64,000 bases of DNA from Miscanthus floridulus (GCF_019320115.1 NC_089583.1:75533368-75597367), one strand, 5' to 3'; positions 31,436 through 43,440 are shown, counted from the stretch's first letter. Notes: generated from the letters alone by a model not told the origin. Numbers and translations are program-made.

Positions 31436-34400
31436 CTGATGTACGTCATGGCAGAATCCGAGGTAGTCACATCGCATAGATCTGCTTTATCTTCAAGGCC
31501 GTCGCTGCCTATTGTCAAACCACAGACCAGTGTCAACCTCGTCGAATGTAAGGTCCTCCTACACCTCAACAGCGAGGAGGAGAAGGAGGCCATGGGACCT
31601 CACTGTTGGGTGCTCGACACCGGCATGACAAACCACATGACAGGGTCATGGAACGTCTTCGCTGAGCTGGACACCGGCGTCACCGAAACTGTCAAGTTTG
31701 GTGACGGGTCGGTGGTCAACATCGAGGGCAAGGGCACTGTCCTCTTCGCCTACAAGTCCAGGGGGAACATTGTTGCCTTGATGGGGTCTACTACATCCCG
31801 TGCCTCACCACCAACATCGTCAACCTCAGGCAGATGGATGAGGATGGGTTCAAGGTCGACATCGAGTCTGGCATCCTGCGACTCTTTGATCTATGGCGAC
31901 AACTCCTCGTGAAGGTGTACTGCACACCGAGTCAGCTCTACTACCTCGACATGAACATCACCACCCCGGTGTGTCTCACAGCTCATGGCGGCGACGTCGC
32001 ATGGCAGTGGCATGAATGGTACAGGCACCTCAACTTCCAGTTGATGTGGAAGCTGGGACATGAGGACATGGTGCACGGTCTACCCTCCATCGACCACGTC
32101 GAATAGGTCTGTGAAGACTGTGTCTTGGTGAAGCAGAAGCGTACGCCATTTCCCCAGGCGATGAAGTACCGCGCTCAGGAGGAGCTCGAACTGGTCCATG
32201 GAGACCTCTACGGGTCGATCTCGCCATCAACTCCAGCCAGGAACGTCTACTTCCTTCTACTCATTGATGACATGAGCCATTTTATGTGGCTCACGCTTTT
32301 GCGCATGAAGGCGGATGCACCGGTGGCGATCATGGCGTTCCAGGCTCGTGCCGAGCGTGAGACTAGCAAGAAACTGAAGGTGCTTCACACTGACAATGGT
32401 GGTGAGTTCACTTCGGTTGAGTTTGGTGAGCACTATGCAGGAGAAGGGATCCAACACCATCACTCGGTGCCATACTCGCCATAGCAAAATGGCGTCATAG
32501 AGCGCTAGAATCAAATGATCATAGGGATGGCCAGGAGCATCCTACGCATCCGCGGCATGCCTGGGCACTTCTGGGGAGAGGCGGTGCACACCGCTGTCTA
32601 CCTGCTCAACTGGGCGCTGATGAGTGCGCTCGATGGGATAACACCATACCAAGCGTGGTACAGGAAGAAGCCACCTGTACACTTCCTCAAAGTGTTCGGG
32701 TGCATGGCCTACATCAAGCGGCTCTGCCCACACATGAGCAAGCTCGATGATCGCAGGCAAAAGGTCATCTTCATCGGCTACGAAGATAGGTCGAAGGTGT
32801 ACCGCTTCTACGACCCCAGCACAGAGCGTGTCCACATCTCGCGCGATGTCATCTTTGATAAGGGCGCACGCTGGGAGTGGGGTGAGTCATCAGCAAGCCC
32901 CGAGCTGGAGCCATTCACCGTCGAGTGTGAGTACCAGCTTAGGTGGGAACATCTAGAGCTTCGGTCCATGAGTTCATCTTCACCTGTGCCAGCATCCCCA
33001 CGCACGCCGGAGGTACAGCCTGCGTCACCACCTCCAACTACTCCCAGCGCCTCCGTAGAGGTGCAGGTCGAGTTCGTGACGCTGCTCACCACCGATAACA
33101 ACCTCGACGCTGATGATGATGAGGACATGGAGCACCGATATAGAATGCTCGACAACGTTCTCGGCACAAACGTCGTGCCTAGGCTGGCTGACCATGAGGT
33201 CGGGGAAGTTGAGCTGCACAATGTTAGTGTGGAGGAGCCCAAGTCCCTGAAGGATGCAGGCGATGATCCAAACTAGACTACCACGATGGAGGAGGACATG
33301 AAGTCGATCCATGACAACAACAGTTGGTCGCTGGTGGAGCTCCTGCACGGACATCACGCCATCAGTTTGAAGTGGGTGTACAAAGTCAAGCGCGACGAGG
33401 GAGCATCATCAAGTACAAAGCCCACCTTGTCGCCAAGGGCTACATGCAGCATCCCAGCATTGACTTCGAACAGGTGTTCGCTCCCGTCGCTCGACTGGAG
33501 TCAGTGTGCCTGCTCCTCACCATCACGGCGCACTATGGCTGGGGCGTTCATCATATGGACATCAAATCAGCATTCCTAAATGGGGGAGCTCCAGAAGGAG
33601 GTGTACATTCAACAACCCCCTAGGTTCATCGACGGGAAGCACAAGCACAAGGTGCTTGGACTCCACAAAGCACTATATGGACTCCGTTAGGCTCCATGGG
33701 CTTGGAACCAGAAGCTTGATGCCTTGCTGATGGGGCTCGGCTTCACCCGCTGCATCAACAAACATGGGATGTATACCCATGGAAAAGGAGCAGCGCGCCT
33801 GATCGTGGGTGTGTACATTGATGATCTAATCATCACTAGAGGTGATGCAGGTGCAGTGAGCAGGTTCAAGGCACAGATGATGAACACCTTCTGCATGAGC
33901 GACCTTGGGCATCTCTCCTACTATCTCGGCCTAGAGGTGACGTAGGGAGCCCTTGGGATTAGGCTCCATCAAGGTGCCTACGCCATCAAGATCCTCGAGA
34001 AGGTGGGGCTAGCGGCTTGCAATCCAAGTACTATGCCCATGGAGATGAAGCTGAAGCTGCTGAAGGAAGGGTCGACGCTGAGTGTGGATGCTACTGAGTA
34101 CCGTAGCCTCATCGGGAGCCTTAGGTACCTGTGCAACTCTAGACCCGACTTGGTGTATGCTGTGGGTTATCTTAGTCGCTTCATGGAGGCACCACATCAA
34201 GAGCACCTCGCCGCTGTCAAGCGCGTCCTACGCTATGTGGCAGGGACGTTGCATTGGGGCCTACACTACCATCTTGGAAGAAAGAATGAAGGCACTCCGA
34301 AGCTGGTGGGTTACTCCGATAGTGACCTGGCTGGAGACATCAATGACCGGAAGAGCACCAGCGGCCTCATCTTCTTCCTTGTAGGTGGGCCGATTGTGTG

Positions 34401-34740
34401 GCAGTCGGTGCTGTCTTCCTACGAAGCAGAATACATCGCGGCTGCAGGAGCTGTGTGCGAGGCAGTTTGGCTACCACGCTTGCTGGCTGAGCTCATTGGA
34501 GGAGCAGTCCTCGAGTCCAAGCTCAAGGTTGACAACAAGTCCACCATCGCATTGATCAAGAACCCTATGTATCATGACTGGAGTAAGCATATTGATGTGA
34601 AGTGCCACTTCATCCGGGAGTGCTGCGATAGGAAGCTGATCGACATCGAGTTCGTTGGCGCTGAACTGTAGCTAGGTGGCATCCTCACTAAAGCGCTCGG
34701 GCGTGTTCAGTTTCAGGAGCTTTGAGGTGAGATCAGCATG
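31436..34740 (+). pseudogene. copia-1 pol (protease, integrase, RT, RNase H), broken
   Basis: Protease: LDTGMTNHM (31612-31638). Frame change near 31765. GAG-pre-integrase block with WHEWYRHLN (32010-32035). Integrase: HGDLYGSISP, HTDNGGEF (32387-32410), QNGVIER; TAG replaces residues at 32104, 32482 and 32506. RT: KWVYKVKRDEG, LVAKGYMQ, MDIKSAFLNG (33558-33587), and VYIDDLII (33812-33835) with the catalytic Asp pair; frame changes near 33407 and 33588, TAG at 33274, 33619, 33687 and 33943. RNase [44 protein letters not shown], then TAG at 34669 inside the conserved ILTKAL end. Order and motifs are those of plant Ty1/copia polyproteins. Confidence 0.9.
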
Positions 34741-34776
34741 AAGAATTTAGTTTAGTTTCTCTAGGACTTAGGAGAT

Positions 34777-35064
34777 TGTTTGAATAAGTCCTGAGACCGC
34801 TAATCTTAGTATGTAGAAGGCAGTTGGCGCCATTAGCGACTGTGCTAAGAATGCGGCATGTCCTAGGGTGTTGAGATGGCAACAACCGATCACGAGCATG
34901 CCGTGATTATCTCAGTCATTTGTTACCATGTAATCCTGAATGTACTTCGTTTATTTAGTAAGAAACAATCAACAGAAAAGTTGTTGCTTTGCAGCACCAA
35001 AACTATGTGTCCACTTGTGTTCACGTGCGTTCATCGTTCTCTCGCCAAGATCAGAATTCTAACA
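34777..35064 (+). repeat. copia-1 3' LTR
   Basis: 288 bp, same boundaries as the 5' copy with 16 substitutions; followed by CAAAG. The purine tract before it ('aggacttaggaga') is weak. Confidence 0.92.
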
Positions 35065-35101
35065 CAAAGTAGAAATAGCAACTCTCTTGGAGTTGCTCTT
35101 A

Positions 35102-36512
35102 AGCTGCACGCTTAGCTTGTCCCCCTGATTAGCACGATCCGTCAGAGAGATGTGTGTGGGTTGTGGCAGTACGGACACACGCGCATGCAGGTACTCCTGG
35201 CTAGAAATAGATCAGCATGGCACATGTGTGGGGGCGCGGCCGTCTCTAATGGATTGTCTTTTCAGGACTACGTTTAGCCCTTGACATTATGGTCATCCAA
35301 GGGGTTGTTTAGTGGTCCTAGGTAAACAGTGCCACTTTGGCACAGTGTGGATGTGCGTGGCTCCACCCCAAATAGCACACTTCTCGCCTTTAGAAATATG
35401 ACCTAAAATCTAGAAGTTTTCAGGCAATTTACCAGGAGAGGGACAATAAAGTTGGATTCGGTAGCAGTAACATTGTCAAGGATAGAAAGAAACAAGCAAT
35501 AGGTAGGAGAGCACAAGATTGGGGAGTCATAATCTTAAGCTTTTGAGTTCAGTTCGGGTGACCAAACTATTGTTCAACGAGGGATGAGGCTGTGACGGGC
35601 GATGCAAGGGTGACCCTCCGCCTCCCCCATGTCGCTCCCTATCCTCTCCACTCACCTCATGGCTTCTGCCTCTTCGTTCGTCGTTGCCATTGCAACCACT
35701 TCATTTGACACGGTCCAACTCCCTGGATCTCCACCCTTAGTGTGCCCATTTCTACCTGTGGCCACCACCTCTCCTCCACTCTCCATTGTCGTGGATGACA
35801 GAGTCATTGGGTTCCCATGTGGATCCAGATCTAGAGGTGTCATCCTCTCAACCACTCCTAGGTGCTCGCAGAACAAAGCTCTCATCCCTATTGCAGCTAG
35901 TCACACATCCTCATTCGCTGACTCCGCTGGCCACTGTGGTCTATCGTGGTGTTGCTTGCTTCCATCTCCAGCACGACCACAGAGAGTAGTTGTTGCCCTA
36001 TTTGATATGTGGTGGAAACCTCTCCCCCATCACCTGCAAGGTAAATAGCGATGAGCCACTCTAAGATTCAACTGGAGATTGTCATGGAGGTTTTCTTCCG
36101 CCTCTAAGTCAAACAAGAAAGTAGGTCACTTTCGGTTGCCAAAGCCCAACTCCAACAAGAGATTGCCATGGAGATTGTCTTCCGCCAAAATATCATACAA
36201 GAAAGCAGGTCACTTTTGGTTGCCAAAGTCCAACTCCGCTAGGTGCTAATTGCCTTCTTGGACATGGCCATGGGTGCACAAGATGATGTAACTTCATGCC
36301 CTACTGAGAAGGTTCCCGTTAGTCTTTTGCACTCCATAGCCTATGGTAATTGCTGCCTTCAACGTCATCTAGGATGTCCTCAACTCCACTACATCGTCTA
36401 GTCAGTCGAGATTGGGGTTATTGTGTTTTGGGGACAAACCCACAATTCCAAACAAGCGCAATAGGTCACTTTATCCTTTGGACATCGTCAGTCCTGGTTC
36501 AACTGCGCGGAT
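35102..36512. other. Intergenic, no gene supported
   Basis: Moderately GC-rich DNA. The frame 35629-36048 has no recognised domain and is opposed by other frames. One internal direct repeat is listed separately. Confidence 0.45.
36069..36236. repeat. 84-bp direct repeat (two copies)
   Basis: Copies begin near 36069 and 36153 and share 'ccatggag/tcatggag', 'tcttccgcc', 'caagaaag.aggtcactttt/c' and 'ggttgccaaag.ccaactcc'. Tandem and moderately diverged. Confidence 0.75.
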
Positions 36513-36517
36513 GTTAA

Positions 36518-36590
36518 TGTTAGATGATCTCCAACCATGACCAATTGGACCCTTGGATCCGCACCCTGATCGGGAGGCCCACCAACCGAC
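36518..36590 (+). repeat. copia-2 5' LTR, recognisable part
   Basis: The first ~70 bp match the start of the 3' LTR (TGTTAGATGATCTCCAACCA, 'gaccaatt.g.cccttggatc', 'ccctgatcggg') and then jump to 'aggcccaccaacc', which in the 3' LTR lies near its far end. The rest of the 303-bp LTR is missing or replaced; where the LTR stops is unclear. Confidence 0.6.
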
Positions 36591-37554
36591 CTCGGGTGCG
36601 GCAGGGAGAGAGGGCTAGATCTAGGGTTAAGGACAAGCCCACTGCAGCATGTATGGGGGATGAGGGCACCGTCGCCTAGATCGCTTGACGGTGGCGCACT
36701 TAGCCTATGGCGAGCGCGCGCTCCAGCGAGGGGACCGGTGGTTGCGCCGCTGCGTTGCCCTCTCTCTCTCTTCTGGCTGCGTTGAGAAGAGGAGACGAGG
36801 GATGCAAGAATGATTTAGGGTTAGGGCACCCACACCTCGGTGGGGTTTTTTGTTCTCGCACAAACATCGCCCGGCCATTCGATCATGATCAACGGCTAAA
36901 ATTCACTTGACCTAGATTAGGCCCAGGCGGGCGGGGGAATTCCCGGCCCAGGCCTAGGTTACGGCCTGGGTGCAGGGAAGCGAGCGCGCGAGCCAGGTTT
37001 GGGCCGTGAGCGCGGGCACGCGGGTGGTATTTCGTCGCTGGGCCGAGCACTATTTAAACAGGCTAGCCAAATGAATAGTAGAAAGTGAGTTATTGTTTTA
37101 TTCATTTTAGAAGCAAATTTTGATTATTTTTTGTCTAGTTTCAATCTCTGTCAAAATTTGAACCAGCGGGATAATTTTTTTAGAGAGTAGATTAGTATAG
37201 TTAAACGTTTCTGAAAAGTAGATAAATAATTTTTTCATGTTTCTGCTCCAATGTAAAAGTTTATTATCTTCTAATTAAATTTGAACCAACAGGAGAATTT
37301 AATTTGAAGAGTAGGAATTTTTAGTCAGTAAATTATAATATTATTATTTTTCTGACCAACATTGATAATAGCAATATTATAATGTTTATTCATAAGTTTT
37401 TCATGCATTAATTATATTTCTGCCCAACGGTGATATAGAATTAGTGTATAAGAATGTTGTATGTTTTAATTTTGACCAACCTTAAATTAAGGCATGCAAT
37501 TATTATGTCTTATTTTTCTCACTATCTCTGACGGCATTTTTTAGTACTCAACCC
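36591..37554 (+). other. copia-2 leader or rearranged LTR, no gene
   Basis: GC-rich DNA to about 37080, including a TATA-like 'ctatttaaac' at 37050-37059, then AT-rich DNA with repeated 'tttgaacca.c.gg' phrases (about 37150, 37270). I could not identify a clear primer-binding site. Confidence 0.4.
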
Positions 37555-38249
37555 AATGGCTTTTATCTCGCACATACCGCCTCTTGAAGGGGCAACTACA
37601 GGGTATGGCAAGAGAAGTATGAACTAGCACTTGCGCTGTCTAAAAATGACCTAGCGCTTACCTTCTCATGTCCGACTAAGCCAGTGGACCCGGTGAGGGA
37701 AGATAATGAGACTGATGCCGATTTCACAGCTCGGCAGCGAGATCATATAGAAGTGCGGATGAAGTATGATCTCGAACGCAAGAAATGGGACATTTCAAAT
37801 CACAAGTGCTTGATGGTGGCTAAGTCCATAATTTCAGATGCAATAAGAAGGTCTATCCCAGATTATGATACCACCACTGAGTATCTTAAGAAGGTGGAGA
37901 GTCAGTTCACTGGCTCTTCAAAGGATTATTCTAGTACTTTGATCAAGAAATTGTTCAATGAGAAGAATACTGGTGGCGGTATCAGAGAGCACATATTGAA
38001 GATGAGCAACACGGCTTTGAAGCTGAAGCCAATGGATTTGGGGCTCTAGGTTGAGTTCATGATTCATTTGGTTTTTGCTTCCTTGCCAAAGGAATATGAA
38101 CCTTTTGTTGTTAATTACAACATGCAGTTTGATAAGTGGGATATAGAGAAGCTCATCGCAATGTGTATTCAAGAAGAGGAGAGGCTGAAATCCTTACAGG
38201 GTGACTCTGCTAACCTTATGAAGGACAATAAGAAGAAAACTTCAATAAG
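37555..38249 (+). pseudogene. copia-2 gag, 5' part
   Basis: Begins around HIPPLEGATTGYGK (37571), then NDLALTFSCPTKPVDPVRE, KWDISNHKCLMVAKSII, EYLKKVESQFTGSSKDY, GGGIREHILKMSN, ASLPKEYEPFVVNYN and KLIAMCIQEEERLK: a UBN2-type copia gag. One stop, TAG 38047-38049, interrupts it. The coding sequence is cut at 38249 by the gypsy insertion. Near the cut one T appears to have been lost, since the frame needed for the downstream KNAKPQGKAP part requires it. Confidence 0.85.
38245..38249 (+). repeat. gypsy target-site duplication, left
   Basis: ATAAG, repeated exactly at 49726-49730 directly after the 3' LTR. Confidence 0.88.
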
Positions 38250-39330
38250 TGTCGGGGACCTAATACTGGAGTACCCAATGAGATGGAGCTAATAACCATC
38301 AAGCATTGATGCTCCCAAATAGGCAAGAACGCAACTACACATCTTGCCCTGCGCCTCGCCCGGCCCCTAAGGGTTGGCTCTGCCTCGCCTGACCCTGAGG
38401 GCTAGGCTCCGCCTCGCCCGATGGCTGAGGGCTGGCTCCACCTCGCCCGACGTCTGCACCCTGCCCCTTCATGATGACAAGCATAGGGTAAGACATGACA
38501 CTCAGGTCAACCATAGTACCAAGGACCATACCCTGCACACCTATGAAAAGGTACCATCAGGATACGATGGGACGAGCACTTTAAGCCCTTCCAGGCATGG
38601 CAGAGCCCAAATAGTGTTGTAGGCACCGACTTTTGTCCTACAGTGTTGTAGGCGCCGCCATCAGCCCTCGGGCGTGGATACTAACATAGGCATACGACGA
38701 CCACTAAAGTCCAAGAGAGAACTCACATCATCTATAGTGATGGACGTATGGTCACCTCTTTGTCTACTCCCCGCAAAGTCATGGCTTGGCACCCTGACAC
38801 ACCACACCAACCACCGGGGGAGGAGGGGACATGACCACTCGCTAAAACAAGGCTAGAGCCTGGCCCTATCAAGATCAGCGAACATGCTATCCCCGGCGTG
38901 GTCTGCCATGTCAGCAGGGTAGGCTCAAGGGAAAAGGAAGACCCGATGCCTTCGAAGGACCCTCTCTACTTCTGGTTTTTCCTCTTTCTCCCATCTGTAA
39001 CCCCTACTCCCCCTTAGTCTATAAAAGGGAGGGCAGGACACCCCACTAAGGGGACAGATCGATTCCACACACAACACATAGCCAAGCAGCAATCGAGCTC
39101 TTGGCATCCTTTCGACCTTTCCATCATAGACTTGAGATTTGTTTCTCTCTCGACCGTTTGTACCCCCTACTATGAACCTTTTTTGGTACTAATAACACGA
39201 GCAGCAACAAACTGGATGTAGGGACATTCTGCCCAAACTAGTATAAACCTTGTGTCCTTTAGTACACCATCCGAGCCTAACGCGCAACAAATATAAATTT
39301 ACTAGTTGGTGTTTGTTTGAAACACCAATA
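38250..39330 (+). repeat. gypsy 5' LTR
   Basis: Begins TGTCGGGGACC and ends near GAAACACCAATA. TATA box TATAAAAG at 39020-39027. The end base CA has become TA in this copy, compared with TGACA in the 3' copy. Confidence 0.87.
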
Positions 39331-39352
39331 GTTGGTGCACCAGGTAGGGGCC
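39331..39352 (+). promoter_or_regulatory. gypsy primer-binding site region
   Basis: TTGGTGCACCAGGTAGGGG follows the LTR, close to the TGGCGCGCCAGGTAGGGG site found in many grass gypsy elements. Confidence 0.6.
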
Positions 39353-39858
39353 TTTGCGCATACCAAATTAGGCCTCGGATGGCTAGCCACGCAATCAGCT
39401 AGGTCTTGGGCGCACACGTGCATTTCGGTGACCTGGACTTCATCGTCACGGTGGGAGGAGAGTTGGTGTTGGCCCATGCTGCCATCCAATCTCTCCCCTC
39501 CATTGGCTTAAACTACGGGAGGCTTGAGGGCTAGCTCGGCATCTCCCTTGGACCCTAGCCATCTAGGGAGGACCTATGCCACCTCACCCTCTCTCCAGAA
39601 CACTCCGCATGGAGCACCCCGATGGCGCTTCCGTTCGGTCTCCGCAACGCCATGGCGACCTTTAGCCACCTTGTGGCACAACGCATGATCTCGTCCCTCG
39701 CAAACAACGAGTTCATGGGGATGATCAAAAGTGTCATGGAATCATTCCACAGCCTCCTCGCGAAATGGCCAGGCTCTAACTCTAGCAGGGGGAGCTATCA
39801 CCCCTCCTAGGAATGTTTCAGGGCGGGTACCCTCGAGGGACACGGTGATAGCATCTCC
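39353..39858 (+). other. gypsy leader with RT-like phrase
   Basis: Mostly untranslatable leader. At 39622-39690 a frame reads LPFGLRNAMATFSHLV, which resembles the PFGL-NA-ATF motif of gypsy reverse transcriptases, though it is upstream of gag. Either a displaced RT scrap or a coincidence within a related leader peptide. Confidence 0.35.
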
Positions 39859-41240
39859 ATGGAGGAGGCTACCCCGGCAGGCAACCTCGGCGATAGAACC
39901 AAAGGGGAGACAACGGCCCCACCTCATGTAGGGGTGGAGCAGCTAAGAGCACAAAAGCAGGAGATCGAAGAGCCTAGAATCCAGCTTGTGTGGGAATGCG
40001 TGGAGGTCGAGAAGGAGATCGAATGCCATGGAGACGGTGGGCGCGCACGCCAGGGCCAGTGACGTGAACCAAAGGATCATCACCGACGATGAAGCCCTTC
40101 CTCACTTCGCCCAGGCAAGCCAAAACATTGCCGCCACAATGGCCTTGTTCCATGGCCTTCTAGAGGCCACGACGCCCGAGGATCATCAGGCCCACCATGA
40201 GATTCACACGCTACTCAAGTGTACAGCGGTGCAGTAGGCGGAAAGCTCGTTGTCATGGCGACGTGGCTTGACACTAGCCAACGTACACCCTCGGTACACC
40301 CCATCAGGGACGCATCAGTCCACCAGGCACCACAAGGCGGTAGACAGCGCGCTGTGATCCCGATACATCAATGTCTCGACCATAACCGCAACGCACGCAG
40401 CACTCTCGACACCCACAGACGCACCTACAGTGACCCGAAAGAAGGAGCCCACCATGGTTATCATCCTTGTCATAGCAGACGCTACAACAGTGGCAAGGAC
40501 TGGAGCCTAAGCCCTGGCCTGCCAGGCCCTCAGGCCTTCAGCCGACACATCCTCAATGCTGCTTTCCCGCCAAGGTACCAACCACCTACCAATATCCCTA
40601 AGTACTCAGGGGAGACAAACCCTAGACTTTGGATCGAAGACGATCGGCTTGCCTGTCAAGCTAGTGGTGTGGATAATGATGACTTCATTATTCGCAACCT
40701 TCCACTGTTCTTGTCCGATTCGGCTTGAGCATGGTTGGAATACCTACCATCCAACGTAATGCAGAGTTGGGCAGATTTGAAGGAGATCTTTGTGGGAAAC
40801 TTCTAGGGCACATACAAGTGCCCTAGGAACCCATGGGACCTCAAGAACTGCTGTTAGAAGGCTGGTGAGACCCTCCGTGGGTACATCCGGTGCTTCTCTC
40901 GATAGTGCAACGAGCTCCCTAACGTCGCCAACACCGACATGATAGGAGCCTTCCTGTCTGGGACGACCTACGAGTCCTTGGTTCATAAGTAGGGATGCAA
41001 GGGCCCATGGACCACCAAGGAACTCCTAGACATCACCACCAGCCACGCCTCTAGAGAAGAGGTGGTCAGAGTGATATTCGATTGCCTCGAGGGCAAGGCA
41101 AGGCGGGACGAGGGTGCCGGCGAAGGCACCTCCAATCATTCTGCCAAAAGGAAAAATAAGAAGCAACGGCATGAGGACTCGCTCATGGCCGCTGCTGACT
41201 GCAAGGATGGTCGGAAGCCTATGGAGGAGAAAGGTCCTAA
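39859..41240 (+). pseudogene. gypsy gag, broken
   Basis: The N-terminal half (39859-40550) is poorly conserved with two frame changes. The retrotrans_gag domain follows: HILNAAFPPRYQPPTNIPKY (40549-40608), GETNPRLWIEDDRLAC, AWLEYLPSNVMQSWADLKEI, then TYKCPRNPWDLKNC, ETLRGYIRCFSR, CNELPNVANTDMIGAFLSGT and EELLD-type helix, ending in a basic KRKNKKQRHEDSL tail. Stops: TGA 40726, TAG 40804, TAG 40855, TAG 40903, TAG 40990. No CCHC knuckle is left because the frame runs into foreign DNA at about 41240. Confidence 0.82.
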
Positions 41241-42424
41241 TGGCTAGAGGGGGGTGAATAGCCGATTAAAAATTCTACAACAACACTTAACAAACCAATT
41301 AGACAATTATGAGGCGAAGCAAGTGTTGCGCTAGCCTACTAAAAATGCAAGCCACCTACCACAATTCTAGTTTATGTAGTTTCTAACCACACAATGACTA
41401 TGGCACTATACTAAGTTAGTGTGCTCTCAAAGGCTAACTAAAGAACCACACTAACCAAACTAACAAGCTCTCACAACTAGCTACACTAAAGAGCTTGATA
41501 ACTAGTTTGCGGTAATGTAAAGAGAGAGCAAGATAGTTATACCGCCATGTCGAGGAGTGAACCAATCAATCACAAAAATGAATATCAATGAAGACCAATC
41601 ACCTTGGAATCAAATAATGACACAATGATTTTTTACCGAGGTTCACTTGCTTGCCGGCAAGCTAGTCCTCGTTGTGGCAATTCACTCACTTGGAGGTTCA
41701 CGTGCTAATTTGCATCACACGCCAAACCCTCAATACAGTGCCACACAACCAACACAAGATGAGGATCACATAAGCCACGAGCAATTTACTAAAGTACCTT
41801 TTGGCTCTCTGCCGGGGAAAGGTCAAGAACCCCTCACAATCACCACGATTGGAGCCGGAGACAATCACCAACCTCCGCTCGACAATCCTCACTGCTCCAA
41901 GCCATCTAGGTGGCGGCAACCACCAAGAGTAATAAGCGTATCCTATAGCAAAACACAAACACCAAGTGCCTCTAGATGCAAACACTCAAGCAATGCACTT
42001 GGATTCACTCCCAATCTCACAAAGATGATAAATCATTGATGGAGATGAGTGGGAGGGCTTTGGCTAAGCTCACAAGGTTGCTATGTCAATGCAAATGGCC
42101 AAGAGAGTGAGCTTGAGCCAGCCATGGGGCTTAAATAGAAGCCCCCATGAAATAGAGTCATTGTACCCCTTCACTGGGCACTGCTTAGGGTGACCGGACA
42201 CTAGACCTCAGCATCCAGTCGCCCCGATGCTTGCCACGTGTCATCAACCTCAAACGCTCATCTGATCTCAACGGTCAAGTGATGACCGGATGCATTGCTC
42301 AAACTAACAGGACGCTCCAGCACCAGTGTTCGGTCGTTTCCATTAAGGTACCAGAAACGAAAAAACACGACCGGACGCATTCAGTCATGCTCGACCGGAC
42401 TCACCCAGCGTTCGATCACTCAAC
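41241..42424. repeat. Foreign ~1.2-kb segment replacing gypsy protease/RT/RNase H
   Basis: Begins 'ggtcctaatggctagagggg' and has AT-rich, non-coding composition with 'tgaccggatgc', 'cgaccggac' phrases near its end. The opening phrase is a widespread grass repeat I remember but cannot classify. No LTR, TIR or target duplication delimits it within the gypsy element, which argues for recombination or a fused parental element rather than a simple insertion. Confidence 0.6.
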
Positions 42425-43440
42425 GCCATGCCTAGAACCTTGGCTAGGAATGCATTCCGACAGGGCTTCTACTGGCCCACTGTAGTAGCCGACGCCGAGC
42501 AGATTGTATGCACATGCGAAGGGTGCCAGTACTACGCTCGGCAAACTCACCTCCCGGTCCAGGCACTCCAAATTATCCCCGTCATGTGGCCCTTCGCGGT
42601 CTGGGGGCTCGATCTAGTTGGGCCTCTCAAGAAGGCGCTCGGGGGCTACACCCGCTTACTTATCACCATAGACAAGTTTACAAAATGGATCGAAGCTCGG
42701 CAGATCTCTATAATCAAGTCCTAGCAAGTTGTGCTGTTCTTCCTCGACATCATCCATCGCTTTGGAGTATCAAACTCCATCATCATGGACAATAGCACAT
42801 AGTTCACTGGCAAGAAATTCCTTCAATTCTATGAAGAACAACACATCTAGGTCAATTGGGCCACCGTCGCGCACCCCCAAACAAACAGGCAGGTCGAGCA
42901 CATGAACGGCATGCTCCTACATGGCCTCAAGCCCAGGATCTTCAACCGGTTGAACAAGTTCGGCGCATGCTAGGTCACCGAGCTCCCTGTAGTGCTCTAG
43001 AGCCCAAGGACAACTCCCAGCCGAGCCACCGGCTACACGCCTTTCTTCATGGTCTACGGTTCTGAGGCCATCCTCCCAACCGACTTCGACTACGGAGCAC
43101 CAAGGATCAGAGCATACAACAAACAGGGAGCCAAGGCATCCCATGAAGATGCCATGGACCAGCTAGATGAAGCCCGCGACATTGCCCTCCTCCGCTCAGC
43201 CAAGTACCAGTAGGCGTTACATTGGTACGACAGCCGATGGGTGCAGGACTGACCCTTCAACATCGAGGACCTCGTTCTCCACCTCGTGCAGAGCAACAAG
43301 GACTATCACAAGCTCTCCCCGCCCTAGGAGGGGCCATACATCGTCGTAGAAGTACTCCGACCAGGCGCCTACAAGTTGAAAACCATCGACGGCGAGGTCT
43401 TCACCAATGCCTAGAACATTGAGCAGCTATGCCATTTTTA
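42425..43440 (+). pseudogene. gypsy integrase, broken
   Basis: Starts within the integrase zinc-binding region (RTLARNAFRQGFYWPT, then CEGCQYYARQTHLP), continues through the core: WGLDLVGPLKKALGGYT (first Asp), SIIMDNST (second Asp), HPQTNRQVEHMNGM (Glu), GLKPRIFNRLNKFG, TGYTPFFMVYGSEAILPTD, and the C-terminal KLSPP-EGPYIVVEVLRPG and NIEQLCHFYS. Stops, all in one frame: TAG 42722, 42800, 42848, 42971, 42998, 43211, TGA 43250, TAG 43325 and 43412. Integrase inserts the DNA copy into the genome; this copy cannot be made. Confidence 0.87.

Larger units (their letters stand above)
30051..35064 (+). mobile_element. Ty1/copia LTR retrotransposon (copia-1), 5.0 kb
   Basis: Both LTRs are 288 bp, begin TGTTTGAATAAG and end ...GACA/AACA. 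The 5-bp target duplication CAAAG lies at 30046-30050 and 35065-35069. The primer site TGGCATCAGAGC (30341-30352) matches the initiator-Met tRNA type used by plant copia elements. Order of domains gag, protease, integrase, reverse transcriptase, RNase H confirms Ty1/copia. I count 16 differences between the LTRs (about 5.6%), nearly all transitions. With the commonly used grass LTR rate of 1.3e-8 per site per year this suggests roughly 2 million years since insertion. Confidence 0.93.
27005..35098. mobile_element. Tourist/Harbinger-like element split by two insertions
   Basis: Left end TTA-GAGCAAGAGAATGGC (TTA at 27002-27004) and right end GGAGTTGCTC-TTA (TTA at 35099-35101): complementary GAGCAA/TTGCTC ends and a TTA target duplication as made by PIF/Harbinger elements. 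The parts belonging to it are 27005-27204, 29348-30050 and 35065-35098, roughly 0.9 kb once the hAT and copia insertions are removed. It encodes no transposase. The middle part holds leader-like DNA and a possible gene fragment at 29476-29812. Confidence 0.6.

Noticed and set aside
35629..36048. 139-codon frame as a host gene
   Set aside because: Low-complexity Ser/Thr/Pro content, no domain, overlapping frames on both strands, no splice or promoter context.
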